NCBI GenBank assembly: GCA_000381605.1
Contig: KB906755.1
Coordinates: forward strand, 372,001 to 436,000
Direction: 5' to 3'
DNA from: Acidobacteriaceae bacterium KBS 89
GTDB lineage: Bacteria > Acidobacteriota > Terriglobia > Terriglobales > Acidobacteriaceae
Length of the DNA: 64,000 bases
The notes beneath the pieces are model-generated. The model saw nothing but the letters and a program-made list of their open reading frames with translations. It did no database searches and was not told where the DNA came from. The translations under genes and the position numbers were made by a program. Below are positions 35,291 through 44,810 of this stretch, in pieces. The first letter of the stretch is position 1. Each line of letters opens with the position of its first letter.

Positions 35291-36151
35291 ATGACTATCA
35301 AACTCCTCGCCACCGCCGCCGCGACATTCACCTTGGCCGCCGCAACCGCCTTCGCTGCTGACAGCAACTTCGATCGCACCCTCAACGTCACCGGCACTCC
35401 TAACGTCTCCGTGTCTACGGGTTCAGGCTACATTCACCTCAACCCCGGCTCGGGGGCTCAGGTCCACATCGTCGCGCACGTTCGCTCCAGTCATGGCTGG
35501 ATGAGCGGCGGAAGTGATGTCGACAGCCGCATCCAGCAAATTGTCAGCAACCCGCCTATTGTCCAGAGCGGTAACGAAATCACGATTGGCGAGCGACACA
35601 ATAACGATCTCTACCGCAATATCAACATCGACTACGACATCACCCTCCCCAAGGCTTCCGGCATCAACGCCGCTACCGGCTCCGGTGACGTCCAGATCCA
35701 GGACGTCGGCGCAACCATCAAGGCCCAGAGTGGCTCAGGCTCTGTCCGCGTCAATGGAGTGCAGGGTCCAGCCACGCTGGGCACCGGCTCCGGCGACATC
35801 GAACTCCAGCAGACCGGCCCAGGTGACGTGAGAGCCGAAACCGGCAGCGGAAGCATTCGCCTCCAGGGTCTCGCCGGCGCACTCAAAGCCAGCACAGGCA
35901 GCGGAGACATCGAGGCCCAGGGCCAGCCGACTGCAGATTGGAAACTCACCACGGGCAGCGGCTCGGTCCGCCTCATCGTCGGCAACGCCCGCTTCAATCT
36001 CGATGCAGACACTGGCTCCGGCAGCATCAACGTCTCGCAGCCCATCACCATGCAGGGGAGTCTCAACCGCCATCACGTCAATGGAGTTGTAAATGGCGGG
36101 GGCCCGGCAATTCGCGTCGGCACCGGCTCCGGAGACATTCAAATCAAATAG
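35291..36151 (+). CDS. Secreted DUF4097-like beta-repeat protein
   Basis: 286 residues with a clear signal peptide (LLATAAATFTLAAATAFAA). From residue ~110 the sequence is built of ~18-22-residue units centred on TGSGD or GSGS (ATGSGDVQI, QSGSGSVRV, GTGSGDIEL, ETGSGSIRL, STGSGDIEA, TTGSGSVRL, DTGSGSINV, GTGSGDIQI). This is the pattern of DUF4097 putative adhesins that fold as a beta-helix. The fourth residue mostly alternates between Asp and Ser. Likely periplasmic or surface-exposed; function not established. A well-placed AGGAAA precedes the ATG. Confidence 0.85.
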   Translation: MTIKLLATAAATFTLAAATAFAADSNFDRTLNVTGTPNVSVSTGSGYIHLNPGSGAQVHIVAHVRSSHGWMSGGSDVDSRIQQIVSNPPIVQSGNEITIGERHNNDLYRNINIDYDITLPKASGINAATGSGDVQIQDVGATIKAQSGSGSVRVNGVQGPATLGTGSGDIELQQTGPGDVRAETGSGSIRLQGLAGALKASTGSGDIEAQGQPTADWKLTTGSGSVRLIVGNARFNLDADTGSGSINVSQPITMQGSLNRHHVNGVVNGGGPAIRVGTGSGDIQIK

Positions 36152-36165
36152 CCGCAATTCGAATT

Positions 36166-36189
36166 GGCGGCGGCCCCCAAAGCCGCCGC
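36166..36189. terminator. Stem-loop between convergent genes
   Basis: GCGGCGGC (36167-36174) pairs with GCCGCCGC (36182-36189) around a 7-base loop. It lies in the 45-base gap between the DUF4097-like gene and the carbonic anhydrase gene. There is no T-run on either side. Confidence 0.45.
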
Positions 36190-36196
36190 ACTCTGC

Positions 36197-36871
36197 CTAA
36201 TCCCCCAGCGTCACCTTGCCACTCCCCAGATCATAGCTTCCACTTTTGACCTTCAACCCATCCTGTTTGATCGCCTTCGCAATCACAGTCGAGCTCTCCC
36301 TCAGTACCTGTGCCTGATAAGCCGCATTCATCTTCACTGCCAGCGGAACATCGCCCTTCGCTCCCTTGATTGCCGGGATCAGATGTTGATACAGAACGCT
36401 GATCTGCCCCGGCACCTCCTTGGCTGCAACCGCCGCACTGATCGCCCCGCAGTTCGTATGCCCCAGCACAATTATGGCCTTCACGCCAAGCGCAACCACC
36501 CCATACTCCAGACTCGCCATGATCTCCGGTGTGACAACATTGCCTGCCACCCGCGAGACAAACACGTGCCCGATGCTCTGATCGAAGAGAATCTCCACCG
36601 GCACTCGAGAGTCAGCGCAGGCCAGGACCGCGGCAAACGGCTCCTGCTTGAGCACCGTCTTCTCCTTCAATATCTTCAAGTCTTCCGGAAATGATGTAAT
36701 CTTCCCGGCGATGAATCGTTCATTACCATCCATCAACTCTCGGAGAGCTGCCTCGCCCGTCAACGTTGACTGACCAAACGCGCGAACTCCGCCTCCTGCG
36801 ACCACGCCCGCCGCTGCCAGCCCAGTTACAAACTGCCGTCGTGTCCAATCTCCAGCCATCGATCTATGCAT
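36197..36871 (-). CDS. Beta-class carbonic anhydrase with Tat signal
   Basis: Hydrates CO2 to bicarbonate using zinc. About 224 residues. ATG 36871 is chosen for the AGGAGG 4 bases upstream. The N-terminus has a twin-arginine signal (WTRRQFVTGLAAAGVVAGGG), so the enzyme is probably exported folded to the periplasm. Zinc and active-site residues: Cys85, Asp87 and Arg88 in ACADSRVP; His138 and Cys141 in LGHTNCGAIS. No linked bicarbonate transporter is present. Confidence 0.93.
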   Translation of the reverse strand: MHRSMAGDWTRRQFVTGLAAAGVVAGGGVRAFGQSTLTGEAALRELMDGNERFIAGKITSFPEDLKILKEKTVLKQEPFAAVLACADSRVPVEILFDQSIGHVFVSRVAGNVVTPEIMASLEYGVVALGVKAIIVLGHTNCGAISAAVAAKEVPGQISVLYQHLIPAIKGAKGDVPLAVKMNAAYQAQVLRESSTVIAKAIKQDGLKVKSGSYDLGSGKVTLGD

Positions 36872-36925
36872 GCTTCCTCCTGTTTCCAAGAAGCCTATAC
36901 CAGCCGAATCGTTTACCCTTAAAAA

Positions 36926-37645
36926 ATGTTCTCCGAACTACCTTTCCATCTCCTCGTCTTCGACCTTGACGGCACACTCATCGACTCCCGCATCGATCTA
37001 TGCAACTCCGTAAACGCCACCCTGGCTCACTTTGGCAAGCCTGAGCTTCCCGAAGCCGTGATCTCCAGCTATATCGGCGACGGGGCTTCCCTGCTGGTCC
37101 GCCGGGCGTTTGGCGACCCAGAAGGCGACGTACACGACGAAGAATATGTAACCGAAGCACTCAAATTTTTCCTCGACTACTACCGCATCCACAAGCTCGA
37201 CTACACCTATCTCTACCCCGGCGTTCTCGAATCGCTCGAAGCGATCCGCACCACGCACCCCGCAGTCCTCATGGCCGTCCTGACCAACAAACCAGTCAAT
37301 CCGTCCCGCGACATCTGCACCCACTTCGGGCTCTCACAGTTCTTCTTCCAGAACTATGGAGGCAACAGCTTTCATACAAAGAAGCCCGACCCTCACGGCC
37401 TCGAGAGTCTGATCGCGGAAGCGAGCGCTATCGCCGGCCACGCCATCACCCCCACTGAAACCGTCATGATCGGCGACACCGACATCGACGTCCTCACCGC
37501 CCGCAACTGCGGCGCCCGTAGCATCGGCTGCACCTTCGGCCTCAAGCCTCACTCCCTTACTGACGCCCCACCCGACCACCTCGCCCACACCCCAACCGAC
37601 TGGCTCCGGATATTGGGAATTAGTTACCCGCCTCAAATCGTTTGA
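36926..37645 (+). CDS. gph: HAD phosphatase, phosphoglycolate phosphatase-like
   Basis: Haloacid dehalogenase phosphatase, 239 residues. Motif I FDLDGTLIDSRID carries both catalytic aspartates. Motif II is in MAVLTNKPVN, and motif III/IV is KKPDPHG with MIGDTDIDVLTA. The helical cap and overall length fit phosphoglycolate phosphatase, which clears 2-phosphoglycolate, but other small phosphate esters are possible. The last 26 bases overlap the end of the convergent M28 peptidase gene. Confidence 0.85.
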   Translation: MFSELPFHLLVFDLDGTLIDSRIDLCNSVNATLAHFGKPELPEAVISSYIGDGASLLVRRAFGDPEGDVHDEEYVTEALKFFLDYYRIHKLDYTYLYPGVLESLEAIRTTHPAVLMAVLTNKPVNPSRDICTHFGLSQFFFQNYGGNSFHTKKPDPHGLESLIAEASAIAGHAITPTETVMIGDTDIDVLTARNCGARSIGCTFGLKPHSLTDAPPDHLAHTPTDWLRILGISYPPQIV

Positions 37646-39290
37646 AGAAGCTCGAGTCCAGATAATGCGGTCTCGCAGGATTGTCTGCCACTGCCTTCGC
37701 CAGATCAGCAAAAAAATCGTTGAATTGCGCCGCAGCCACAAGGTCCACCGGCTGTGTCAAATCATCATCGGTTGAGTGATACCGCTGCGCGAGCCACGCC
37801 CGCCACGCCTTGTACTCCGGCGAACCCGCCGTCCATCCGAACTTCATCGCAAGCGCAGGCACACCTGCCTGCACAAAGCTGTACTGGTCTGTTCGAATAA
37901 ACGAGTTCCTATCCGGCTCCGGATCCGGCGCGATCACAATATTGTGCTCGGCGCCCACCTTCTTCGCCTCTGTTCCCAGCGTCGACTCATCCAGTCCCTG
38001 CACATGCAGCTTCTTCAATGGAAACAGCGGCATGAACATATCAAGATTCAAATCTGCCGCGATCGCCTTCTCCGGCACCGTTGGATGTCCGGCGAAATAT
38101 CGCGATCCAAGCAATCCCTTTTCCTCAGCGGTAAAGATCAGAAAAATCATCGACCGCTTAGGCCGCATCTTGGCCTGACTCAACTTTTTCGCAGTCTCCA
38201 ATACGGTCGCGACACCCGAGGCATCATCCATCGCCCCGCTATAAATCGTCTTCCTATTGATTGGAGCACCCACGCCCAGATGATCGAGGTGCGCCGACAC
38301 CAGGACATATTCACTCGCCAGCTTTGGGTCCGAACCCTTTAGCTCTCCAACAATATTTGGCGACACGACATGCGACGTCTCCCCCACCACCGTCGCGGTC
38401 ACGCTCTTACCCAGCGCGAACCGAGGCAAAGGCTTCTGAGCGTCTGCCAGTGCCAACAGCTCCGCAAACGTATGGCCCGTCCCCGCAAACAGCTTCTCCG
38501 CCTGCGCAGGATTGAACGTCGCCGAAAACAATGCTCCGTGTTCATCCGCCAGCGCCGGATGTTTCGCCGCTACAGCATCTGCATCAGGTGCAGGCGACAA
38601 CCGCATCCCCGGTTGAGAAGCCCCGCTCGCGACCCGTTGCCATCCAAAATCCATCGACTTCGGCGTTGGAATGGAAATTGTACCGACCGCCCCCGCCTCA
38701 CGCAGCGCTCTGGCCAGCGGCGAAGTCCGCGCGAATGACTTCAACGGCCCAGGCAAATCCGCCGGCCCTCCGTTGATATAAACAACAATTTTGCCTTTCA
38801 GCGACGCAACAGGCACCTCAGCCGAATCGAAGTCGTCATACTTCGACTCTGGCAGATGCAGCCCATACCCAATAAACACTAGGGGCGCGTCGACTTTCCC
38901 CATCTGCGCCGAACGCGATCCCAGAATCGCATCCTCGCCCAACACAAGAGGCGTCACCTTCCCATCCGTCACCAGGCTCATCGAAGATTTACTGGCAATC
39001 ACACGCTGCACGTCGAAATGAACCGGCTGGTAATAGGTCCCATCCACGCCAGCCGGCGTCAATCCAAATGATTCGAACTGCTCAACAACATACGCCGCGG
39101 CCTTCAGATACTCCTCACTGCCCGTAAGCCGGCCATTCATCGAAGGATCAGCCAGATACTGGACATGCGCCCACCACGCCTTGCCTCTGGCCTCTTCGCT
39201 CAATGCAGGTTGACCGGCCTGGGCCCAAACAAGACCTCCGCTAACTCCGCAAAAAAGAGCGACAATGAAACCAATCCAGCGCACACGCAT
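37620..39290 (-). CDS. Secreted M28-family zinc peptidase
   Basis: Zinc aminopeptidase of the M28 family with a PA-type insert, about 556 residues. ATG 39290 is chosen because GGAG lies 11 bases upstream and the protein then starts with a signal peptide (RVRWIGFIVALFCGVSGGLV). Metal ligands: SAHLDHLGVG, GAMDDASGVATVLE, TAEEKGLLGSRYF and LNLDMFMPL. The PA-like region lies at about 120-290 (PLVFIGYGLHLPESKYDD). Predicted periplasmic protein digestion. Confidence 0.9.
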   Translation of the reverse strand: MRVRWIGFIVALFCGVSGGLVWAQAGQPALSEEARGKAWWAHVQYLADPSMNGRLTGSEEYLKAAAYVVEQFESFGLTPAGVDGTYYQPVHFDVQRVIASKSSMSLVTDGKVTPLVLGEDAILGSRSAQMGKVDAPLVFIGYGLHLPESKYDDFDSAEVPVASLKGKIVVYINGGPADLPGPLKSFARTSPLARALREAGAVGTISIPTPKSMDFGWQRVASGASQPGMRLSPAPDADAVAAKHPALADEHGALFSATFNPAQAEKLFAGTGHTFAELLALADAQKPLPRFALGKSVTATVVGETSHVVSPNIVGELKGSDPKLASEYVLVSAHLDHLGVGAPINRKTIYSGAMDDASGVATVLETAKKLSQAKMRPKRSMIFLIFTAEEKGLLGSRYFAGHPTVPEKAIAADLNLDMFMPLFPLKKLHVQGLDESTLGTEAKKVGAEHNIVIAPDPEPDRNSFIRTDQYSFVQAGVPALAMKFGWTAGSPEYKAWRAWLAQRYHSTDDDLTQPVDLVAAAQFNDFFADLAKAVADNPARPHYLDSSFFKRFEAGN

Positions 39291-39413
39291 AGTATTTTCT
39301 CCAGCAGAAAAAAAGAGGGATGCGTTGAATCTAGCACGAATCAGCACTCCAATCGACCCGTCCGTCCTCACCTCTTTTGACGCCCATCCGCACCCTTGCT
39401 AGGCTCTACACAG

Positions 39414-40634
39414 ATGGCGACCTCAGCCAATCCGCTCGCTACCACTTGCTGCATCATCGGCGGTGGTCCCGCAGGCATCATGCTCGGATTCCTTCTCGCG
39501 CGCCACGGCATCGCCGTTACTGTACTTGAAAAGCACAAGGACTTCTTCCGCGACTTCCGCGGCGACACCATCCATCCCTCCACTCTCGAACTTCTCTACG
39601 AGTTGCGCCTACTCGACAAATTCCTCAAATTGCCTCAGTCGCAAGTAGCCAAGCTCTCCGGCTATATTGGCGATCGCACCGTCACGATGGCCGATTTCTC
39701 TCACCTTCCAACCCACGCCAAATTCATCGCTCTCATGCCTCAGTGGGACTTCCTCTACTTCCTTGCAGCAGAAGCCGCCCGCTACCCCAGTTTCACTCTT
39801 CGCATGGGATGGGAGGCGACAGGCCTCATCCAGGACAGGGACGGCACTACCCGTGGCGTCGTCGCCAACACTGCAGACGGACCAGTAGAAATTCCTGCCG
39901 CTCTCACCGTCGGTTGCGATGGCCGCCATGCCATCTCGCGCGTCGCGGCACATCTTCCACTCATCGACTACGGTGTTCCTATAGATGTGCTCTGGCTCCG
40001 CATAGCGCGCCTTCCCTCCGATCCGGAAAATGCGCTCGGCTACGTCAACTACGGTCGTCTCATCGTTCTCATCAATCGCAGCGACTACTTTCAAATGGGC
40101 TACATCGTAGCCAAAGGTACTTTCCCGCAACTCCAGCAGGAAGGCCTGCCCTCCTTTCATCAAAGCATCGAGCGCATCGTACCCTTCGTCGCCGGCCGCA
40201 CCGCAGAGATCGACTCATGGGACAAAGTTAAGCTCCTCACCGTTCAGGTCAACCGTCTTCAGGAGTGGTGTTCCCCCGGCCTCCTCTGCATCGGAGATGC
40301 CGCCCATGCCATGTCCCCGGTCGGTGGCATTGGCATCAACATCGCCTTGCAGGACGCAGTCGCCACAGCCAACCTGCTCTCCGAATCTCTACTCTCGGGC
40401 TCCGCCACCGTACACGATCTAAGAAGCGTGCAGAACTACCGAGAGGCCGCCGTCCGCAACACCCAGCGAGTCCAGGTCTTCGCGCACCGCATGCTCTCCC
40501 ATGTCCTTCACAGCACCGGCCCATTCGTCGCGCCGCTCCCGTTCCGCATCGTCACCAGCCTCCCCGGATTCCGATATCTCACCGCACGCTTCATAGGAAT
40601 GGGCCTGCAACCTCAACACATCAAGAACCACTGA
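39414..40634 (+). CDS. FAD-dependent monooxygenase (PHBH-type)
   Basis: Flavoprotein hydroxylase of the p-hydroxybenzoate hydroxylase fold, about 406 residues. N-terminal dinucleotide motif CCIIGGGPAGIMLGFLLARH, the DG motif (TVGCDGRHAISRVA) and the GD motif (LLCIGDAAHAMSPVGGIGIN) are in the right order. FRGDTIHPSTLELL is typical of FAD-binding monooxygenases. An in-frame TTG at 39396 is possible, but ATG 39414 is more natural. Substrate unknown; it stands alone. Confidence 0.88.
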   Translation: MATSANPLATTCCIIGGGPAGIMLGFLLARHGIAVTVLEKHKDFFRDFRGDTIHPSTLELLYELRLLDKFLKLPQSQVAKLSGYIGDRTVTMADFSHLPTHAKFIALMPQWDFLYFLAAEAARYPSFTLRMGWEATGLIQDRDGTTRGVVANTADGPVEIPAALTVGCDGRHAISRVAAHLPLIDYGVPIDVLWLRIARLPSDPENALGYVNYGRLIVLINRSDYFQMGYIVAKGTFPQLQQEGLPSFHQSIERIVPFVAGRTAEIDSWDKVKLLTVQVNRLQEWCSPGLLCIGDAAHAMSPVGGIGINIALQDAVATANLLSESLLSGSATVHDLRSVQNYREAAVRNTQRVQVFAHRMLSHVLHSTGPFVAPLPFRIVTSLPGFRYLTARFIGMGLQPQHIKNH

Positions 40635-40652
40635 ACTAGCGGTCGCTCTCGT

Positions 40653-41240
40653 TCATTCAAACCCGCGATTCCAGCTCTCGATCACTCGAGTTTCCCTCTC
40701 CCATCCCAGCACACTCACGCTCCCCGTCCCCAGCGCCAGCAGTCTTCCACCATCAGCAGCCAAACCAACCCAGCGCGCCGCCAGGATCCGCAAAATATGC
40801 GCATGGGCAAACAGCGCGACCTTGCCGCCACCCGGAACAGCCGCCAGAGCCTGCGCAATCACACCATCCGCGCGTTCTCCAACATGATCCACAGTCTCAC
40901 CACCAACTATCTCGTTCTTCCAAACCGACCAACCCGGTATCTGTGCCTGAATCTCCTTCGTCGTCTTCCCCTCATAAATCCCATAGTCCCACTCCTTCAA
41001 CCCATCGTCGACCCTGGCGACATCGCCAAACCCCGCAATAGCGCAGGTCTCCCGCGCCCGCTGCATCGGGCTGACAAAGACCGCATCAAACCTCGTTCCC
41101 TTCAAATAATCCCGCAGCTCTTCCGCCCGTTTCTTTCCATGCTCAGTCAAAGGAATGTCCGTCCGGCTCGTATGCGCCCCGCTCAGACTCCACTCCGTCT
41201 CTCCATGCCGTACCAGCCACAACTCAGTTCCCACACTCAT
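40653..41240 (-). CDS. Histidine phosphatase superfamily protein
   Basis: Phosphoglycerate-mutase-like phosphatase, 195 residues. The catalytic LVRHGETEWSLSGAHTSRTD is at the N-terminus (phospho-histidine 12). The second catalytic His is in LFAHAHILRILAAR, and Glu lies in KEWDYGIYEGKT. This resembles small broad phosphatases (CobC/PhoE type), but the substrate cannot be fixed. A GGGG-type ribosome-binding site precedes the ATG. Convergent with the FAD monooxygenase. Confidence 0.9.
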   Translation of the reverse strand: MSVGTELWLVRHGETEWSLSGAHTSRTDIPLTEHGKKRAEELRDYLKGTRFDAVFVSPMQRARETCAIAGFGDVARVDDGLKEWDYGIYEGKTTKEIQAQIPGWSVWKNEIVGGETVDHVGERADGVIAQALAAVPGGGKVALFAHAHILRILAARWVGLAADGGRLLALGTGSVSVLGWERETRVIESWNRGFE

Positions 41241-41288
41241 AGCAACCCCGCTTACTTCATTTTTGGCAGCATCGAGCCGGCCTTCGCC

Positions 41289-41939
41289 CTACTGCTTCTT
41301 TTTGCCTGGCAAACCAATGGGGGGCGCAGCGCTCTGAGCCAGAGCAACGTCGATCGTCCGGTAAAGCTGATTGATATCCACGATCTGCGTCCAGCTACGG
41401 TCTGTAACCACAAAGATGCACGGCGTTCGGCGAACTCCGATACGATCACCCAGCGCGTGGTCCGCGTTCACTTCGTTCTTGCAGTTTCCACTCGCATCCA
41501 TCACGAATGGCATACTCTGCCCGTGAGTCTGAAACCACTGGCGCGTGAACTGTGACAGGTCCTCTCGACTCGAGATCATATTCTGATTAGCGAGAACATC
41601 CCGCCGAAACTCGTTAGCTACCCGCGGCGACACACTATCCTGCAGATAGCGAGCAGTCACAGCAGCTTCAAAACTCCACACGTGGAAGTTCCACGGGTAG
41701 TCATGATGCACCACCGGAATCTTATAGCGCTCAGCAGCCGCATGGACGATCGGAATCTCATGAGCGCACGCCGGACATTCCAGATCGTCGAACTCCCATA
41801 TCGCAACCTTTGCGCCCACCGGAGGCTTGAGCGGCGAGGCGTCTCGTAGCCGATCGCCCTGGTTAGGCGGCGCGGAAAACTGCGCATGTGCAAAAACCCC
41901 TGCACCCACGAAAAGAACGGCAGCTAAAAGTCTTTTCAT
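41289..41939 (-). CDS. DsbA-like periplasmic thioredoxin-fold protein
   Basis: About 216 residues. ATG 41939 has GGAGG 9 bases upstream and opens a signal peptide ([19 protein letters not shown]). The active site is Cys55-Pro-Ala-Cys58 in [14 protein letters not shown]. The remaining DsbA-type domain includes a helical insertion and the cis-Pro region ([13 protein letters not shown]). It probably oxidises or isomerises periplasmic thiols. The gene is divergent from uvrB and lies 48 bases before the histidine phosphatase on the same strand. Confidence 0.88.
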   Translation of the reverse strand: MKRLLAAVLFVGAGVFAHAQFSAPPNQGDRLRDASPLKPPVGAKVAIWEFDDLECPACAHEIPIVHAAAERYKIPVVHHDYPWNFHVWSFEAAVTARYLQDSVSPRVANEFRRDVLANQNMISSREDLSQFTRQWFQTHGQSMPFVMDASGNCKNEVNADHALGDRIGVRRTPCIFVVTDRSWTQIVDINQLYRTIDVALAQSAAPPIGLPGKKKQ

Positions 41940-42021
41940 AAGACGGCACCTCCACATGCTATTCGAGAATAGCCCAGATCCTTACGCGAGAACCAACAGC
42001 CATATCCACTATCCTACAGAG

Positions 42022-44010
42022 ATGGACTTCCAACTCTCCACCACCTACAAGCCTCAGGGCGATCAGCCCCGTGCCATCGCCGAACTCATCTCTGGTATCG
42101 GCGCCGGAGAAAAAGACCAGGTCCTCCTCGGCGTCACCGGCTCCGGCAAGACCTTCACCATGGCCAAGGTCATCGAAGAATTGCAGCGCCCTGCCCTCAT
42201 CCTCGCGCATAACAAGACTCTCGCCGCCCAGCTCTACCACGAATTCAAAACCTTCTTCCCCAACAACGCCGTCGAGTACTTCGTCTCCTACTACGACTAC
42301 TACCAACCCGAAGCCTACATCCCCGCCGGCGATCTCTTCATTGAAAAGGAGTCAACCGTCAATGAAGAATTAGATAAACTTCGCCTCGCCGCCACCCGCA
42401 GCCTCTTCGAACGCCGCGACGCCATCATCGTCAGCTCCGTTTCCTGCATCTACGGCCTCGGTTCGCCCGAAGCCTACTACGGCATGTTGATGCTCCTCGA
42501 AAAGGGCCAGCGCCTCAAGCGCGAGGACATCACCCGCCGCCTCGTCGAAATTCTCTACGACCGCAACGACGTCGACTTCCGCCGTGGCACCTTCCGCGTC
42601 CGCGGCGACATCATCGAGGTCTATCCCACCTACGACGAAAACGCCTACCGCATAGAGCTCTTCGGCGACGAGATCGACTCCCTCTCACAGATCGATCCCC
42701 TCTTCGGCACCGTCAAACAAAAATACTCACGCCTCCCCATCTATCCCAAGTCCCACTACGTCGTCCAACCCGAGCGCAAAACCACCGCCATCGCCTCCAT
42801 CCTCGAAGAGATGGAGTGGTGGGAAAAAGAGCTCGAAACCCAGGGCCGTCTCGTCGAGTCCCAACGCATCCACCAGCGCACCCGCTTCGATCTCGAGATG
42901 ATCAAATCCGTAGGCTACTGCCACGGCATAGAAAATTATTCTCGCCACTTCTCCGGCCGTCTCCCCGGCGAACCCCCACCCACACTCCTCGACTACTTCC
43001 CCAAGGACTACCTCCTCTTCATCGACGAGTCCCACGTCACCGTCCCTCAACTCCACGGCATGTGGCACGGCGACCGCAGCCGCAAACAAAACCTCGTCGA
43101 CTACGGCTTCCGCCTCCCCAGCGCCATGGACAACCGTCCCCTCAAATTCGAAGAGTTCGAATCCCGCACCGGCCAGATCATCTACGTCTCCGCCACCCCC
43201 GGCCCCTACGAGCTCACCAAGTCCGCCGGAGTCGTCGTCGAACAAATCATCCGCCCCACCGGACTCATCGACCCGGTAGTAGAAATCCGTCCCATCAAAG
43301 GCCAAATCGACGACCTCCTCGCCGAGATCCGCGATCGCACCACAAAAAACCAGCGCGTCCTCGTCACCACCCTCACCAAGCGCATGTCCGAAGACCTCGC
43401 CAGCTACTACACCGAAGTAGGCGTCCGCTGCCGCTACATGCACTCCGAGATCGAAACCCTCGAACGCATCAAACTCCTCCGCGACCTCCGCAAAGGCGAG
43501 TACGACGTCCTCATCGGCATCAACCTCCTGCGCGAGGGCCTGGATCTTCCGGAGGTCTCGTTGGTAGCAATTTTGGACGCCGACAAAGAAGGTTTCCTCC
43601 GCAGCCAGGGCTCACTTATCCAAACGATCGGCCGCGCCGCCCGTCACATCGAAGGCCGCGCCATCCTCTACGCCGACAAGATGACCGACTCCATGCAGCG
43701 CGCCATCGACGAAACCAACCGCCGCCGCGAAAAGCAGGAAACCTACAACGAAGAAAACGACATAACCCCACAATCCATCATCCGCCCGCTCGAAATGGGT
43801 CTAGCCGGCATCCTAAAAGCAGACTACGCCGACCTAACCGACGAAGCCGAAGGCACGCCCGACTTCTCCACCCAACAGGAACTCGACACCTACATAGGCA
43901 AGCTAGAATCCGACATGCGCGAAGCCGCCAAAAAATTCGAATTCGAAAAAGCCGCCAAACTCCGCGACACCGTCAAAGAACTCCGCACCAAAGAGTTCTT
44001 ATTCAGCTAG
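42022..44010 (+). CDS. uvrB: Excinuclease ABC subunit B
   Basis: DNA damage-verifying helicase-like subunit of nucleotide excision repair. The ATG at 42022 gives 662 residues, the usual length, with the canonical start [19 protein letters not shown]. Motifs: Walker [11 protein letters not shown], the beta-hairpin [16 protein letters not shown]-like [25 protein letters not shown] and QTIGRAARH. The C-terminal UVR domain is intact ([20 protein letters not shown]). A degenerate second copy of the last ~60 bases lies at 44662-44722. Confidence 0.97.
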   Translation: MDFQLSTTYKPQGDQPRAIAELISGIGAGEKDQVLLGVTGSGKTFTMAKVIEELQRPALILAHNKTLAAQLYHEFKTFFPNNAVEYFVSYYDYYQPEAYIPAGDLFIEKESTVNEELDKLRLAATRSLFERRDAIIVSSVSCIYGLGSPEAYYGMLMLLEKGQRLKREDITRRLVEILYDRNDVDFRRGTFRVRGDIIEVYPTYDENAYRIELFGDEIDSLSQIDPLFGTVKQKYSRLPIYPKSHYVVQPERKTTAIASILEEMEWWEKELETQGRLVESQRIHQRTRFDLEMIKSVGYCHGIENYSRHFSGRLPGEPPPTLLDYFPKDYLLFIDESHVTVPQLHGMWHGDRSRKQNLVDYGFRLPSAMDNRPLKFEEFESRTGQIIYVSATPGPYELTKSAGVVVEQIIRPTGLIDPVVEIRPIKGQIDDLLAEIRDRTTKNQRVLVTTLTKRMSEDLASYYTEVGVRCRYMHSEIETLERIKLLRDLRKGEYDVLIGINLLREGLDLPEVSLVAILDADKEGFLRSQGSLIQTIGRAARHIEGRAILYADKMTDSMQRAIDETNRRREKQETYNEENDITPQSIIRPLEMGLAGILKADYADLTDEAEGTPDFSTQQELDTYIGKLESDMREAAKKFEFEKAAKLRDTVKELRTKEFLFS

Positions 44011-44056
44011 CGTCGTTGCTGTTGCCTTTATCATTTTTTTCACTAAACAAAAAACT

Positions 44057-44108
44057 CGTCATCCTGAGCGAACCCTGAGCTTGCCGAAGTGGAGCCGAAG
44101 GACCCCGA
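44057..44108. repeat. REP-like repeat, left copy flanking the GIY-YIG gene
   Basis: Begins CGTCATCCTGAGCG and ends CCGAAGGACCCCGA. The same ends and orientation occur at 44539-44597; the middles differ. It lies between the uvrB stop and the GIY-YIG gene. Confidence 0.7.
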
Positions 44109-44167
44109 AACCGCATACACCCCCTATCGATCAAACCTTTTCCACCACCGAGTTCAAAAGGAGCAAA

Positions 44168-44485
44168 ATGGCAGGCTACATCTACATCATGGGCAGCCCC
44201 ACTGGAACCCTCTATGTAGGCGTCACCAGCGACATATACACCCGCGTTCAACAACACAAAGACGGCACCTTCGAAGGCTTCTCCAAGCAATACAACTGCA
44301 CCCGCCTCCTCTACTACGAACAGCACGAGGACATAACCCAATCCATAGCCCGCGAAAAGCAACTCAAAGGCTGGCGCCGCGAAAAGAAGCTAAACCTGAT
44401 CCGCACCCAAAACGCAAACTTCAAAGACCTCGCCGAAACCTGGGGCTGGAAACTCATCACCGCCAACGAAAAGATGAACCCCTAA
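44168..44485 (+). CDS. GIY-YIG nuclease-family protein
   Basis: 105 residues. ATG 44168 is chosen for AAGGAG 5 bases upstream. The GIY-YIG core is visible as YIYIMGSPTGTLYVGVTSDI, with the catalytic Arg in YTRVQQHKDG and the Glu in REKQLKGWRREKK. Small stand-alone GIY-YIG proteins (UPF0213 type) are common and mostly uncharacterised. It sits between two same-orientation palindromic repeats, just after uvrB and just before a uvrB 3' relic. This suggests a mobile or repeat-linked unit. Confidence 0.88.
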   Translation: MAGYIYIMGSPTGTLYVGVTSDIYTRVQQHKDGTFEGFSKQYNCTRLLYYEQHEDITQSIAREKQLKGWRREKKLNLIRTQNANFKDLAETWGWKLITANEKMNP

Positions 44486-44538
44486 AAAACCATCGCCCGA
44501 CCGGCCGCATTGCCTTCCTTCCAACCCACCCAAAACCC

Positions 44539-44597
44539 CGTCATCCTGAGCTTCGCAGCTTGCGCACTTTGCAAGCTGCGAAGCCGAAGGACCCCGA
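44539..44597. repeat. REP-like repeat, right copy flanking the GIY-YIG gene
   Basis: CGTCATCCTGAGC at the left end and CCGAAGGACCCCGA at the right end match the left copy. The middle is a perfect inverted repeat: GCTTCGCAGCTTGC (44550-44563) and GCAAGCTGCGAAGC (44571-44584) with a 7-base loop. Confidence 0.75.
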
Positions 44598-44661
44598 GGA
44601 TTCTACACTCACCGCAACCGCTCAACCCTTTTCAACCACAATGCAGTAGCCTATCGCAGCC

Positions 44662-44722
44662 GCCGCGGCAAACTCCGCGGAAAACAGTAAAGGAACTCTG
44701 CGCCAAAGAATTTCCCTTTAGA
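44662..44722 (+). pseudogene. Degenerate duplicate of the uvrB 3' end
   Basis: Aligns with the last 60 bases of uvrB (43951-44010): shared AACTCCGCG, AAAG-AACTC and CCAAAGA blocks. One reading gives KTVKELCAKEFPF, against [13 protein letters not shown] in UvrB. It is too short to be functional and lacks a start. With the repeats and GIY-YIG gene it fills the 325 bases between 44486 and 44810, which otherwise show nothing. Confidence 0.65.
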
Positions 44723-44810
44723 CAAAATGCTTAGTGCGACTTCGATTCCACCAAAACGGTATCACTAGTATCAACTGCATTTATGTTCTCTACCGTAGCG
44801 GCCTTGCGGA

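Noticed and set aside
42816..44078. Long plus-strand open frame of about 420 codons inside uvrB
   Set aside because: Composition is almost all Arg, Pro and His, and it overlaps UvrB motifs in another frame.
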